Origin: Coptis chinensis | Taxonomy: Eukaryota > Streptophyta > Magnoliopsida > Ranunculales > Ranunculaceae | Direction of reading: 5' to 3' | DNA length: 64,000 nt | NCBI GenBank assembly: GCA_015680905.1 | Contig: CM027383.1 | Span: 89,548,501-89,612,500 of the forward strand | Shown: positions 1 to 11,148 of the stretch, piece after piece | Layout of the letters: each line of letters starts with the position of its first letter | Numbering within the stretch: position 1 is the first letter of the stretch | Notes under the pieces: model-generated | Seen by the model: the letters and a program-made list of their open reading frames with translations, nothing else | Told to the model about the DNA's origin: nothing | Databases searched by the model: none | Position numbers and translations under genes: made by a program

Positions 1-1049
1 TTAATCAAACACAAAGAACAATGGTGAGAGTAATGAGATGTGAAATTTCTATTCTAAATAACAACTATTCTAACAAGCAATTATCCTCACATGGCTTCCT
101 TAACCTCCTCTAATGAAGGTTTTAGCCTAATATCATTATAATATTATTCCCAACACAAAAACAACAATAACAAGTTATAATTTAATAACTAATTTAAACT
201 TTATAAATCTAATTTTAACAATAGTCTAAGAATCAAAATGAAGACAACCTAATTTATGAATTTAAAACAACTAAAACTAAATAAGAATTTAATCAATAAC
301 TAAATTGAAATAAAACTAATACTTTATTTAAAAAAACTAATAGTGATTCTAAATAATAATCTACTTTGTTTTAACACTAATTAATTGAAGGTAAAAACTA
401 GATCTAAAAGAAGCTATTCTAACTAATTAATGGATTCTAACCTAATTTTCTAATCTAGATCTAGGTAATCTTAAGAGTTAAGTTTTCTCCATACAAATGG
501 AGGAGACCAGATCCACTTTTTCGTGCATGGACTGAGGAGCCATATTTTGGGCCGGAAAATCGAGCCTAAAACCCAATTTCTTCAGTCCACATAGGCCTTT
601 TCAGCTGGATTTGACTTCCACGGACCTTTTGTCTACTTTTTCTCCTCTAATTGGGTTAAGGTTTAGACCATTGGAAAGCGCTTTCTGATCTAGTCGTTTT
701 GACATAAGGTACGCTCAATTCCGAGGCCTGAGTCAAAAGATACGGTCTTCGGAAGTTCTGCTGACTTTTGTGTGTTGTTTCTGCCCGTGTTGACTTTGAC
801 TTTTTAGCTTTTGACCGGGCTTTATAAAGGCTTTTTCTCCTTGAATCTTAGCCTTTTATCATAGAACTTCTTAGCAACCAACCCTTGCTCATTTATCTCG
901 CAAAAGGGACGCATTTCTACACATATTCGACCCCAATGCCTGGAATACACAAAAGCACGATAGCAGTACTAACTCTTACTTATTAATAGCATAATTGGTC
1001 TAAAGCAATATTGTTAAAGGGTTTAAAACTATAGTTTTGGGCTCTTATC
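1..1049 (-). mobile_element. LTR of a retrotransposon (relic, minus strand, cut by window edge)
   Basis: Read on the minus strand from 1049, the sequence starts TGATAAGAGCCCAAAAC and then follows, with many differences, the two solo LTRs at 24594-25867 and 26988-32219. Shared blocks include the segment about a bright 'actcgggc..tttgtcaaaatgac' stretch (here 640-740) and the 'gaggaggtta..gaagccatgtgagg' stretch (here 75-120). The far end is not visible, so a solo LTR and the end of a longer element cannot be told apart. It is clearly more diverged than the two other copies and therefore probably older. No coding part is seen. Confidence 0.75.
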
Positions 1050-1205
1050 ACTCTTCTTCCCTCTCCTTCTCTTGTCGTCTCTCATTTACCAGAAATCTTT
1101 GTTCACTAAACCAAATACACCCGTAGACCTATCAAGAGACTGCATACTAAACCAGTTCTTAATTTATCAGTGACAAATCAGGTAGAGAATAAGTATATAA
1201 AGTAC

Positions 1206-2611
1206 CTTCCGAGATTAGTTGTCTTCCTCAATACATGGTCAAACCGATTAACAAGTGACGACAGGGATGCCACTGATCCAACACGAATAATTTCTTTAGT
1301 GAAAATATTTACCTGCACGAAGTGCTTTTGAGTTAAGGAATTCAAGCCAGCTACAAAGGAGAACATACAAGACCTAAATATAAATAGAACATACAGCCGA
1401 TTGATCGATACCAAGCAATGATCCAAGATACTCAGTAGAGCATTGGAGAACTTGATCATAGTGCTCAGCCTGGCTTGCAAGAGCAAGTCGTGTCCTGTCA
1501 AGGACTGATTTTGCATATAGTCCAGTGATCATCTCAACTTTTAGACATGTTAACGGCATGATTCCATCCCTTCAAAAATAAAAGGAGTACCAAAAAGAAG
1601 TCAAAATAGTCAAAATTTTAAAAAGAAAACAAAGATGAAAAGAATAATTTTGCAAATCACCACAAATACATCATGTAAGAGCAATTGTACGCTCAAAGAT
1701 TCAGAAGTTCCTCATAAAACTTAAACAAAAATAAGAGACTTGTAAGGTAAATAACTCAAAAAAGGAAAAGTGAGAGGTGGAGTACAGACCATTCCAAGGC
1801 AGGACCAGATTCTTCAGAAGTGGATCCAAGTTCATTACAACTGTAGGCCCCTCCCTACTATTTCCTTTGTTTCTTTAACTTATCCTATTTATAGGAACAT
1901 CCCATCTCCTAATTTATGCTTAGATTTAATGGGTTCATAACATTCAACTAGGAATTGCACAAAATTCTTAGTGATTGGTAGAGCAATGTGTTAGCATCCT
2001 TTATGTCCAAGCTTGAAGAGTTACCTCCTGATGCAGAATAAAGATAAGAGAGTGCAGTGCTCGAGCAAGGAAGGAATTTTCCTTTTAATTATGATTGGAA
2101 CTTTTTCCAAATGGTGACTGTTTCAAATCTAAATTTAAGTGTTAAGTGTCTGATTGTTGCCATGGTTTTCACTTAATCTCGACACATTTGTATCGTGTTA
2201 TACAGAGTTACCGATCTCATTTAAAACAGGCTTGCCAAAAAAAAAAGTGTTATACAAAGGTCTTTAGAAAAAATTATAAACCAAGTGTCACTTAATCTCA
2301 CCAGAAAGCAACTGCTTCTGTTGCAAATTATACGACATCTGGTTGTTATTAGTTAATTTTACCACTCTATTTACCATAACTTAATAAATTCATAGCTCTG
2401 AATCTCCTGCAGCTTTAGAAAACACTGGAGGCATTTGTCGTTTAAGCTACATAAATTATGCCTTCAACATAACACAAAATTTTTCTGAAGAGTAAACAAG
2501 AAACTAATAGATTCACCAAGCAAATACCTTTAAGCATTAGAGTAGATCCTCATTATTGTCAGACGAAAGTGCAAGATTTTCAAGAACTAGAGTGATGAAA
2601 TACATAATTTT
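1206..2611 (-). pseudogene. Alpha-glucan water dikinase (GWD) gene fragment, three exons
   Basis: Three minus-strand exons with GT-AG borders are recognisable: 2611-2528 (reads KIMYFITLVLENLALSSDNN, then EDL), 1569-1395 (GWNHAVNMSKS, stop, DDHW, then in a shifted frame AKSVLDRTRLALASQAEHYD and EYLGSLLGIDQSA) and 1312-1206 (VNIFTKEIIRVGSVASLSSL, NRFDHVLRKTTNLG). GWD enzymes phosphorylate starch at glucosyl residues in plastids, and this stretch lies between their carbohydrate-binding and phosphohistidine parts. A stop replaces a codon in exon 1 (near 2533), another stop and a frameshift break exon 2, and the rest of the long gene is absent. It is therefore a dead partial copy with introns, not a processed copy. 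It lies left of the CACTA right end at 3439 and points away from it, as captured fragments in such elements often do. GWD1 versus GWD2/GWD3 origin is not settled. Confidence 0.8.
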
Positions 2612-2924
2612 CTGCAAGAGAATTAAACAGATTAGGTAAACGTTTGAGTGTAAAGTCAAAACCAATTGCTTGATTTATAGACCACAGTGTAAATAAAAAT
2701 CTAAAGAAATGGAAAAAAAAAATCAACATAAAGGGAAGAAAAAAATAAAGTGTATTTAAATGGAGAGTGTACTTTCTACTGAAACGGTTCTCTAATCCGA
2801 TGGGGGAGGGTTGTTCACATTGGTTGAGGTGATTTAATAACTGGTGGTGGAGGCGAGAAGTTAAGAATGGCGGTTCACTCGGAGAGAGAGTGCGTGAGTA
2901 CTAAGTAGTAGCTAGGTTTTTTTC
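2612..2924. other. Probable interior of the first CACTA element, no clear gene
   Basis: AT-rich sequence between the last recognisable GWD exon and the subterminal repeats. A GC-richer stretch at 2790-2905 reads on the minus strand like the start of a transcript (PPPPVIKSPQPM-like), but I recognise no protein. A homopurine/pyrimidine run follows at 2915-2970. Confidence 0.3.
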
Positions 2925-3439
2925 TTGTTTTCTTTTTTCCTTTTTCTCTTTTTTTTCCTTTTCTTTTTAATTGGATGTGCGCACGAGATAACCAAAAAAT
3001 TTGAGCCTCAAATTTTTAGAAACAAAAATTTTGACTCGCTGAAATCACAAATTCATCGTCGCCATATATGGATTTTTAATTTCTATTTATGTCAACCCAT
3101 TAGCTACGATAAAAAATGCCGCCAAAAGAGTAAGTTCTAGCTACGCTTTTCTTTCAACGTCGGGATACTCTATCATCACCGACGCTTAAATACGTCGTCA
3201 TTGGTAAAATGTTTTTCCAACAGTCCTTCGTCGCCAAATAACTTTTTATGATTTTCTAAAATTTTCAACAATTTTGAACAAGGCTTTCAGCAACATAAAA
3301 AGCGTAGCCAAAAGTTTATCATCAAAGGGTTTAACACTAGAGAAATTGCGACGTTACAAACGTTGCTAAAGATGATCATTAGCCACATTTTTTATTGTCA
3401 CTAAAAGTTTTGTCGCTAAAAAGCCTATTTGTTGTAGTG
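2925..3439. mobile_element. CACTA (En/Spm) transposon, right terminal region
   Basis: The sequence ends GCCTATTTGTTGTAGTG at 3439, the inverse of a CACTACAACAAATAGGC terminal repeat typical of CACTA elements. Upstream of it are many short, degenerate subterminal motifs around CGTCGCCAAA, GACGTTACAAACGTTGC and GTCGCTAAA in both orientations (about 3040-3425), as expected for transposase-binding repeats. The next three bases are TAA, a possible 3-bp target duplication. No matching left end is seen between 1050 and 2925, so the element may continue left past the LTR relic at 1-1049, which would then be inserted in it. No transposase reading frame is visible. Confidence 0.7.
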
Positions 3440-3445
3440 TAAGTA

Positions 3446-3690
3446 ACAAAAACTTAGTTGGAAATGGTCGATTTGATCATGTTTGGGTGTCTTAGTGTTA
3501 GGCTATTGCGGCTCAAAAAAGGCTCAAGAATGGAAACTACTATGATGAGCTCCAATATCATATTGAAGTTCAAATGCTCAGCATAGCTTCCGATTGATCT
3601 TTGGTGTAGCATATATGCTAAATATCAAAAGGCTTTTGGTTCAGCCCTACCTGTCCAATGGTAGCATTGCTTCCCGTATTAAAGGTAAAG
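3446..3690 (+). pseudogene. LRR receptor-like kinase fragment (kinase subdomains I-IV)
   Basis: Forward translation gives NKNLVGNGRFDHVWVS, then QKRLKNGNYYDELQYHIEVQ and MLSIAS. In another frame it continues RLLVQPYLSNGSIASRIKG. This matches the ATP-binding loop, the invariant-lysine strand (VAVKRLKDGN in the family), helix C (QTEVEMISLA) and the RLLVYPYMSNGSVASRLK segment of NIK/SERK-type LRR-RLKs. The glycine-rich loop has lost one of its glycines, there are several stops, at least one frameshift, and no catalytic loop is present. A GTAAAG donor-like site follows. Such kinases sit in the plasma membrane and signal from an extracellular LRR domain; this piece cannot. It begins a few bases right of the CACTA end. 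Confidence 0.6.
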
Positions 3691-4390
3691 AGCCATTAGA
3701 AATTATGACTATATTGTATGTAATATTGTTAAGTTTTTCTTATAGAATCCATTAATGTTATTCCTCTTACAGGAGAGCTAGACTTTGTAACATTCAGCAA
3801 GTACTTCATCATTGGTTAGAGTCTTCTTCTTTTTATTTATTTTTTATTTTTTTATTACCACTTCTCTTTTCATGTGTTCTAAGTATCATTGACACCAAAT
3901 TTATCTCCTTCATTCTACAAAAATTATAAGTGGCCAGTGGATTGTGAAATATCTTAGTGGGTTGTTTCTCAATAGCCATATCAGTATAGATGCTATAATT
4001 ATTTCAGAGGTGTGTTAGCCACGGCAAATCAGGCAGAAGAAAGGTTCTACAATACAACGACACAGCCGATGAGCTTGATTCCACAAACTTTATTTATGCT
4101 TGAGTTGATTATTGAACCCAGCTATTTCCTGCTTTGGATATAGGATCAAGCTGAAGGGACAAACTTAAGAACCATTGTCACAAGTAGTTCACGGATGGGT
4201 TCGGATATTGAAGCCTAATATGTAACTGTAACTCAGTTAAAGGAGATGAATACGACATAAGGTGAAAATGCACCTAAGGTATTACATTTTTCATGTCCTA
4301 GATATTCAAGTACGACGTAAGCAGTCATTCAATAAACATTCTAGATATTTGTTAAGTAACGTTTCATTCTATGTTTTCTTGTTGAGTAGG
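3691..4390. other. Intergenic or intronic stretch between two gene fragments
   Basis: AT-rich, with a pyrimidine-rich run near 3820-3860. I see no recognisable coding sequence, though it may include intron remains of the flanking kinase and MYB fragments. Confidence 0.3.
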
Positions 4391-4655
4391 CAAGGAAGAC
4401 ATACACAATATCTAAACAGCAAGAAAGATGGACAGAGGAAGAGCATAAGAAGTTTCTTGAAGCTCTGAAACTATATGGTCGAGCTTGGCGTCGAATAGAA
4501 GGTAGCATTTGATATGAGCTGATAATCTCTGGAAGCTTTGTTCCACATCCATACCATATCTCTAAATTGTTTTTCTTGACTTTGCAGAGCACATGGGTAC
4601 CAAAACTGCTATTTAGATTCAAATTCATGCCAAAAAAATTATCTCTAAGATTTAT
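4391..4655 (+). pseudogene. REVEILLE/LHY-type single-MYB (SHAQKYF) domain fragment
   Basis: Exon 4391-4501 reads [20 protein letters not shown], then [17 protein letters not shown]. Its borders are TAG and GT. Exon 4588-4655 follows a TTTGCAG acceptor and reads EHMGTKTAI, stop, IQIHAKKIISK, where the family has GTKTAVQIRSHAQKFFSK. The intron lies exactly where CCA1/LHY/RVE genes have one, splitting the MYB repeat after RIE. These factors bind evening elements in circadian and auxin control. Here the third helix has a stop and the rest of the protein is missing, so it is a broken partial copy. RVE1/RVE7 or LHY origin cannot be separated on this domain alone. Confidence 0.8.
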
Positions 4656-5349
4656 TGCCCCTTCTTATTGTACATGTTTCTACCATAGATTTATTAAGTA
4701 AATCGATATGATGTTTATGACCCGTGAACATTTTTATATTAGGCAGATATTTATGTGTGGTATATATGAGTTCTCATTGCTCAGTTTGATGTTATTGATC
4801 CAAGTGGTCAAAGAATATGACGTCACACAGTGAAGGATATCCATCTATTTCAGGTTAGCCATCCAAGGTAAGATGTTTAAGATCAACGATCTTTATGCAG
4901 ATGTCACACAGTTTCATTCCCCCTAAAGGGTATGGATCTTCTTAATTTACTTATGCAGTCGTCTAACCAAAGAAGCTCCCTGATTTATTTTTGTTGAACA
5001 CTAAAATACCAATGTGTAACAAGAAACTGGCGACCAAATATGGCGTCAAACATGACACTTTAACAGCTACTAATATATGATTTTTTTGCTTATAACAAAA
5101 TATCCAATCGCTAATGGAACCATGTTATGAATAACTTATATACTTTTTTGCATGTTACTACAAAGTCACCGATGCCTTTGGATTAACAGAGTTGCAAATC
5201 TGTATCAGAATAGGGAGTGGCAATTGTGCATTGAATAAATGTTGCTGCCAAGGGAAGAGAAGAACTATGGAAGTGTCGAGCAAGGTATGCTTTGGTTTCT
5301 TAGTGGCTTACTTTTGGTCCCTCTTCAAAAACTGATAAAAACTAAAATA

Positions 5350-5351
<2 letters not shown>
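4656..5351. other. No recognised feature
   Basis: AT-rich, with no long open frame that resembles a protein. The segment 5160-5290 is less AT-rich and may be the remnant of an exon, but I could not identify it. Confidence 0.3.

Positions 5352-5406
<55 letters not shown>
5352..5406. repeat. Poly(T) tract, about 55 T
   Basis: An uninterrupted run of T. It could be the tail of a minus-strand retroposed sequence or a slippage-expanded homopolymer. Length may be unreliable in an assembly. Confidence 0.9.
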
Positions 5407-5407
<1 letters not shown>

Positions 5408-6576
5408 TAGCTAGATTGAATTATGTAAGTATATTTGTTGATTGATTAAAATGATGAGTTTTCCTACGAAATTGATGCCATTGTTGCACTAAAAGTTTGT
5501 TTTAGCATTGTTGATGTATAATTAGGATTTCCAAAAGCAGTCAAAAACGAAAAATAAAACTAATTGTACCTAAATGCTAGACCTTCCTAGGTGTTGCAAG
5601 CTGCTAATGTTTACTGTCGTTTTTTGTTAATATTAAGATCTGAGGCCAAGGTCAATAGATCCTATGCTATTATTTGATTAATGCTTTTAGTGAACTTAGT
5701 TTGTCTACACATTGGGCTATTGTGCATTTCTCTTTCTATGTAAATCTTGAGTGGAGATTATTAACGATTTCATTAAAATGTATAATTGGTACAAGTTTAA
5801 TTTATAGCATCAATCTCTTCCATGCTAAATTCAAGGTATCCCAAGTCTTTTTGATGCGTCTATCTCACCAGCTCTACGTACGTCCTTATATGCGCAACAC
5901 ATGCATCTGAATTTTTAACTGAATATATACCATGACTTGACATGCAATGATTCTTTAGGTTGTCCGCATCACTCGCTATGTATAGTTATTTTTTTCATTT
6001 TTTATTTATTTTAAGATTTCTGTTATGTTAAGTCGATCCATATTACTGAATAAATTAGTTTGTTGTTTGGATTTAATTAGTGTTAGTGAGATAATTTAGT
6101 TTGTTCTTTGGATTTGATTGGTGTTAGTAGGATAATGGCCGCGTTAAAGGAACCGGTGTATTATGGTGGTATTACAATCATTTTCATTATGGGAATTATA
6201 CTTGTTTAATTTTTTGTGTCTTATAGGATTTGAATGAAGCAATTGTGAAAGGAGTGATTAAAACTTGGCCTTTTTAGAAATTTCTTATTGGAATGAATGA
6301 AGAAATTACCTGTATAATTTAAAGTTGTCGATGCTATGGTCTTCACAATTCACACATGAAAGAGAAAACACATATAATTAATTTCCAGGTATGAACATAA
6401 CATGTCTCAATAACTCACATTTCAGTATGATGAGTGATTAGCAGAAAAAGGAAGGTTTCTGAATTTGTCTCTAATTAGTCCACATCATCATAGGGCACAA
6501 TCAAACAATTTATGGAGGCAATTGCAAACCAACTGCTTTTCTTTTGTAAATCTTTCATTGTTATGATAATAATTTT
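5407..6576. other. AT-rich stretch with a short tandem duplication
   Basis: No coding sequence is recognised, and in particular no first exon of the P450 that follows. Around 6055-6133 a unit of about 46 bp containing 'tttggattt(a/g)attagtgttagt' is present twice in tandem. Confidence 0.4.
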
Positions 6577-6600
6577 TTGTATCTTGAAAATGTGTCACAG

Positions 6601-7207
6601 GACATTGTTGTGGGTGCTACAGACTCGACAGCTACCACGTTAGAGTGGGCAATAATAGATATGATGCAAAATGCAGATATAATGAGGAAAGCCCAAGCAG
6701 AACTAGAAGCAGTTGTAGGACTAAACAATGTGCTAGAAGACTCTCATTTGTCCAAGTTGCACTACTTGGATGTTGTATTGAAGGAGACTTTCAAGTTGCA
6801 TCCTGCAGTGCCTCTTTTGGTTCCTCAATGCCCAAGTAAACAGTGTGCAGTTGGCGGTTATACTGTCCCTAAGGGTGCAAGAGTATTTTTCAATGTATGG
6901 GCGATGCACAGAGACCCCCAAGCTTGGGAGAACCCCTTAGTGTTTGATCCTGAGAGATTCCTAGATGTTAGTAAAGGATGTAACTACAAGGGAAATGATT
7001 TTCATTATCTCCCATTTGGTTCTGGGAGAAGGATATGTGCAGGGATTCCCTTAGCTGAAAGAATGTTAATATCTGTATTGGCACTCTTGCACTCATTTAA
7101 TTGGAAGTTGCTATAAGGGACTAAGCTGGATTTATTAGAGAAGTTTGGGATTGTTTTAAAGAAAAGAATACCATTGGTTGTCATTCCTAGCACAAGATTG
7201 TTAAATC
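6601..7207 (+). pseudogene. Cytochrome P450 (CYP706 type) second-exon fragment
   Basis: After an acceptor-like TGTGTCACAG the frame reads DIVVGATDSTATTLEWAIID (I-helix oxygen-binding region, usually AGTDT), then LKETFKLHP (ExxR K-helix), PERF, and FGSGRRICAGIPLAER with the heme-binding cysteine. These are the C-terminal half of a plant A-type P450; GLNNVLEDSHL, VPQCPSKQCAVGGYTVPKGA and the RRICAGIPLAERM ending fit the CYP706 family. The frame meets a stop at 7114-7116 and then continues in the same frame (GTKLDLLEKFGIVLKKRIPL) almost to the normal C-terminus. The first exon with the membrane anchor is absent. All key motifs are intact and only one stop is seen in this exon, so the copy is fairly young. 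It cannot make an active ER-bound monooxygenase. Confidence 0.85.
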
Positions 7208-7212
7208 ATAGC

Positions 7213-7446
7213 AGAACCCCTCTGACATCTGTGTCTTGCAAAATTCTTTCCAGGAGAATGTCTATCATAGAAAAGAGTTTTGGGTATCCTGCAGTAAATA
7301 TTTCTTTGACAAAACTTGATGCGGTGAAAGCATACTTCATTTGGTTAGCAAAAGATTTCACAATTGCTTCCCAAACATGTTCAGTTAACATCAAATCACC
7401 TTCCTGCACCATAACACCTGAATTTTGTAAAACCACAGAACCCACC
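7213..7446 (-). pseudogene. COG5 (conserved oligomeric Golgi complex subunit 5) exon fragment
   Basis: Minus-strand translation from 7446 reads RVGSVVLQNSGVMVQEGDLM, WEAIVKSFANQMKYAFTASS, FVKEIFTAGYPKLFSM, then LLERILQDTDVRGVL. This is the conserved middle of plant COG5, a lobe-B subunit of the tethering complex for intra-Golgi retrograde vesicles. A CTTCAG acceptor precedes it. The match stops abruptly at about 7210, where the end of the P450 fragment begins on the other strand, so two unrelated gene pieces meet end to end. No other COG5 exons are visible in the next kilobase. The exon is open, with changes only, but it is isolated and surely non-functional. Confidence 0.8.
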
Positions 7447-7839
7447 CTGAAGCAAAATTTTGGAGGGTACATTGGATTTAACAATATCATACAGGCGATC
7501 ATAGAGTAAAATGGCACTGTCGTGAAGCTGTGATAAAAAAACACAAGCGTTGATTTTGAGTAGGAAAAAGAGTGAATTCTATAAACTGTCCATAGCTCAA
7601 ACTAACTTCGGGTATTGTGAACTCATCTTAATACCATAGTGGCATAGTGTCATAATCAAGGAAATCAGTCAATTCTCCAGCAACATGACCATAATCAACA
7701 TGAATGTGTTGCAATCTTTCATATCATAATCTCTATGATAATCAGAAGTTAGGAATTCAAGGTAGCAGAATCTTAATTTCATAACCTATGTCGGAATCTT
7801 CAATTCTTCACCAACATAACTATATGGATGTTGCCAATA

Positions 7840-7891
<52 letters not shown>

Positions 7892-8440
7892 ATATGGATG
7901 TTCTTGAAAATAGTTGGTTCAATACTGATAAGCAGCCAATCCTGGTATACATCCAACTATGGTAGTTATATGTAATAGCTGAACACAAATATTTCAATGA
8001 CTTGAGTATCATTTGAAAAAAGTGTCAATATAGACATACATCCAAGTTAAATGAAACTATCGGATATCATATCCCACCCATCTTGCAACTTGGATCCAAT
8101 CGAAACTCTCTATTCCACTACAGAATTCAGTTGGGTGAGATTTCTAATCATGTGTGACCTTTGGGATCTTGGCTTAAGGTCCCTCTCTATGGAGACATTA
8201 TTTGTATTTTTTATGATGAAAAAAACTAAAAAAACAAGGTAACACCGTAATTGAAAATTACCTGATTTAACGATTTAATTGAACATTACAATATTAAACC
8301 TCTAATGGGTAAATTGAATGTAACCGTACTTGACTGTTGGACACAACATTTAAGTTCTTACTGATCCTAGAGAAATGCATTTAGGGATACAAATGCTCAA
8401 TTTCTTTTGAATATTGGCTTTTGACTAAGTAGCGAAGAAT
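7447..8440. other. Non-coding stretch with a poly(A) insertion
   Basis: A minus-strand segment at about 7600-7700 reads AGELTDFLDYDTMPLW and looks once-coding, but I do not recognise it. The poly(A) insertion is listed separately. Nothing else is recognised. Confidence 0.3.
7818..7902 (+). mobile_element. Tiny retroposed poly(A) insertion flanked by a 15-bp duplication
   Basis: The 15-mer AACTATATGGATGTT occurs at 7818-7832 and again at 7888-7902. Between the copies lie GCCAATAAAATT and about 45 A. A target duplication of that size, an AATAAA signal and a long A tail are the signature of LINE-machinery retroposition, here with almost no body sequence. Simple slippage does not explain the flanking direct repeat. 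Confidence 0.6.
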
Positions 8441-8524
8441 GTACATATATTAGATATTCAAGTAGACTTTCGGCTATTGAATTGTTAGCTATCAATGTAG
8501 CAGGCCTGGCCAACAAAATCCTAA
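8441..8524 (+). mobile_element. Helitron-like 3' end, copy A (degenerate)
   Basis: The block 'ttcaagt.gactttcggctattga..gttagctatcaatgtagcaggcctggcc' is related to 9079-9152 and partly to 16130-16180. It ends CTAA followed by T, fitting the Helitron CTRR terminus inserted before a T. The second half of the hairpin seen in the other copies is missing here. Confidence 0.4.
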
Positions 8525-9078
8525 TCTCCAATTTACATCTAATTTGGAATCAAGATTTACTTAAATATTCTTCACTTTCTTCACTTTCTTTGGTGTCGAC
8601 TATATATTAGCATATCGAGTTGGGGTTAGAATATCATTACACTGTATCTTTTTTAATATTTTTTTTTTCAATAATTAATTGAATATTTGAATTTAATATC
8701 AATTGCACCTATGACTCTTGAAATATTCTGATTGGCATACATTGATCAAACAACCACATTGGTAGATTTATAGGTTCAAGCTATCTAACATATTTTTCAC
8801 TTCCGTAATTTCATAAATATCAACTTCTAATCATTACGTGTTATAGAACCATTGTGCGCAATGAATATAATTCGGTTATTGCTTAAATATATGGTATGTT
8901 TTGAGTACGTGTTCTATTCTTTGATTGTTGCGTTATATTTTAATATAGTTTATATATGTGAGGATGATATGCATTGTTATATATCTTGGACAATAATAAC
9001 CCAAAAATAGAAATTAACATAACCCTTCAAACAAAGTATGCAATGAATCATTAACTATCAATATAAATATATTATTTA

Positions 9079-9152
9079 TTCAAGTGAACTTTAGGCTTTT
9101 GAGTCATTGACTATCTATGTAGCAAGTCCGGCCATTGGCGACAAATGGTTAG
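9079..9152 (+). mobile_element. Helitron-like 3' end, copy B
   Basis: The block contains CTATCTATGTAGCAAGTCCGGCCATTGGCG and ends AAATGGTTAG followed by T. It is nearly identical over its last 40 bases to the copy ending at 16180, with a weakened hairpin and TTAG in place of CTAG. If it is a 3' terminus, the element body lies to the left and includes the P450 and COG5 fragments. Confidence 0.5.
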
Positions 9153-10515
9153 TAACACTAAGAGCCTAGTAGGTGTTACACTTGGTCCATTGTTTATTGT
9201 GACTCAAGGTCCTAAATAGTTAAAAGCCCAGCCCATAGTCCAGCAGCTATTGTTGACTAAGACAATACTGACCCACCACAATTGATTGAGTGGATCACAC
9301 ACAATGAAGAGTAAACAACTCAAGGCTTGAAATACATTGGATCTGCCATGTCATAATTTTTTAGGAAGATTTGTAGCCACTGGATGGGGGTTTTCGGCCC
9401 CACACCATTCTATTTTGTTAGATATAAAATGTTACAATACTTCTTCAGTGTGCAAAGCTTGAAATATTGAGTATTATCGGGGAAAAAAAAAGCTCGAAAT
9501 ATTGGGAGAAACTAAAAAATTGTACAACGAGTAAAACTATGCCTTTTTTCTTTTTTTGGTAAAGAAACTATGCCTTTTTTCGTAGTCAGCCAATTGAGAA
9601 GACGCAAAACTTTTGAAGAAGTGAGTCACGTTGGTCCTCACATAGTTGTTCGGGGAAAATTCCGCATTGGTTAATCATTTTACAATAATTCGCTAGGTTC
9701 CACAACAATTATTTCCAATTGCACTTTGTGAGGGCTAAGAGACAAGTACTGTCACGTTATTATTGTGCTTAGTACGCCGCTTGTCAACTGCATTTGTCGC
9801 TTCCCCCATTCAATAAATTTGAAAGGGCCTCCTGTTCAATGCTACAGTGGAGTCGGAGGAGCTTACATCTACGACAACTTGTAGAATTTGCACGTAAGGA
9901 AGATTGGGTTTATCTCTGTCCTATAGTCCAACTTACACCTTCAGCACATGATTACCTAGTTCATCTCACAGAAGAAGCAACTCAACTTGTGTATTTTTGT
10001 AATTGATCAATTTGGTCAAGCTATATAAGTACGGTCAAGTGTACTTTAGAGGTATAATTTCCCATAATTTAGATTAATAAGATTGTGACTATTATTTGTT
10101 GTCGATAATAAAATTGTGACTATTAAGAAACTTTCCTAAAGAAAAAAAATTCAATCCAATTCATATTTTTAATTAAAAAGTATCCTTTTTTTTATTCAGG
10201 TCGCTCCCATGCAATTTATATCAAAGACCATTAATACTGAGTAGTGGAAAATACTCCCAGTGACCCACGTCGTCAGTCCTCTTTTTTCTCGAGACCCACC
10301 CGTACATTTTTCATAAAAAAATGAATTCTACGCCTTTTTTTGGCGATTTCAATTGTTCGTAATCCAAAATAGATAAAAACCTCTTTTTATGTTTTTTTTT
10401 CAATTCTACAAAACACTCCCAACTCTCCAAAAAAAAAATAATCTCTTCAAACCCTCTCTCTTATTCTTCTCTTCTTCAAGTAGTTAGATTTAAAAGATAC
10501 TCCAAGCCTTTAGTT
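9153..10515. other. No recognised gene
   Basis: Contains an open frame at 9794-10006 (70 codons) that I do not recognise, and from about 10390 a pyrimidine-rich stretch resembling a 5' untranslated region. No Helitron 5' end could be fixed by eye. Confidence 0.3.
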
Positions 10516-10725
10516 ATGTTCTTCTCTCAACTGAAAGAAGCGACCAATACAGAGAGTATGGCAAAGAAAAAGAATAGGGAAGATTCAGCCTGTAGCCAGA
10601 AAGCAGAAACCGATGGAGACAGAAAAAAGTCCAATTTCATTCAACTTCGGCATGGAGTTGTTGACGAGAGTTTTCCTAGCAGTGATAAAAGCGAGTTACT
10701 TTTAGAAAGAATAAGAAAGGCATGA
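10516..10725 (+). other. Short open frame of unknown nature
   Basis: 69 codons starting MFFSQLKEATNTESMAKKKN, lysine-, glutamate- and serine-rich, after a CT-rich leader. It has no motif I can identify. It could be the first exon of whatever transcript the following kinase fragment once joined, or chance. Confidence 0.2.
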
Positions 10726-11148
10726 TTTTCTATCTCTGAGTTGTTTATCATTTTTGTAATTTTTCAACAAAAGCATAGATTGTGCATAACATACTATAAA
10801 AATCTTCATTCAGTTGAAGAAACAACTACAGAGCATCTATGTTTTATTGTTTTTGTAGTTGTTTAGTGGTCAGTTTATTGCATACAAGCGGGATGAAATC
10901 AAAGTCTCCGAATAACAAAGAAATAAGAGGCTTTCTGTAATCACATGGTCTCTTTTTTCAGTGGCCCCATCTTCTCATTCTTCTTCTTTTCCAAACCATC
11001 ATCATCAACAACAACAACATAGTGTGAAGAAGATCGATTCAACTCAAATGGGCAAAGAAAATAATAATAAAGTAGTGATCTTTACCTTTTTTTACTTTGC
11101 TTTGTTTTCAAGTTTATGGATGATTCCTGATTTATGCTACAATTGCAG

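Noticed and set aside
5239-5445. 68-codon frame ending in a long poly-Phe run
   Set aside because: It is only translation of the poly(T) tract; no protein-like sequence besides.
6577-7207. A functional P450 gene
   Set aside because: No first exon or membrane anchor is present within several kilobases, and a stop precedes the C-terminus.
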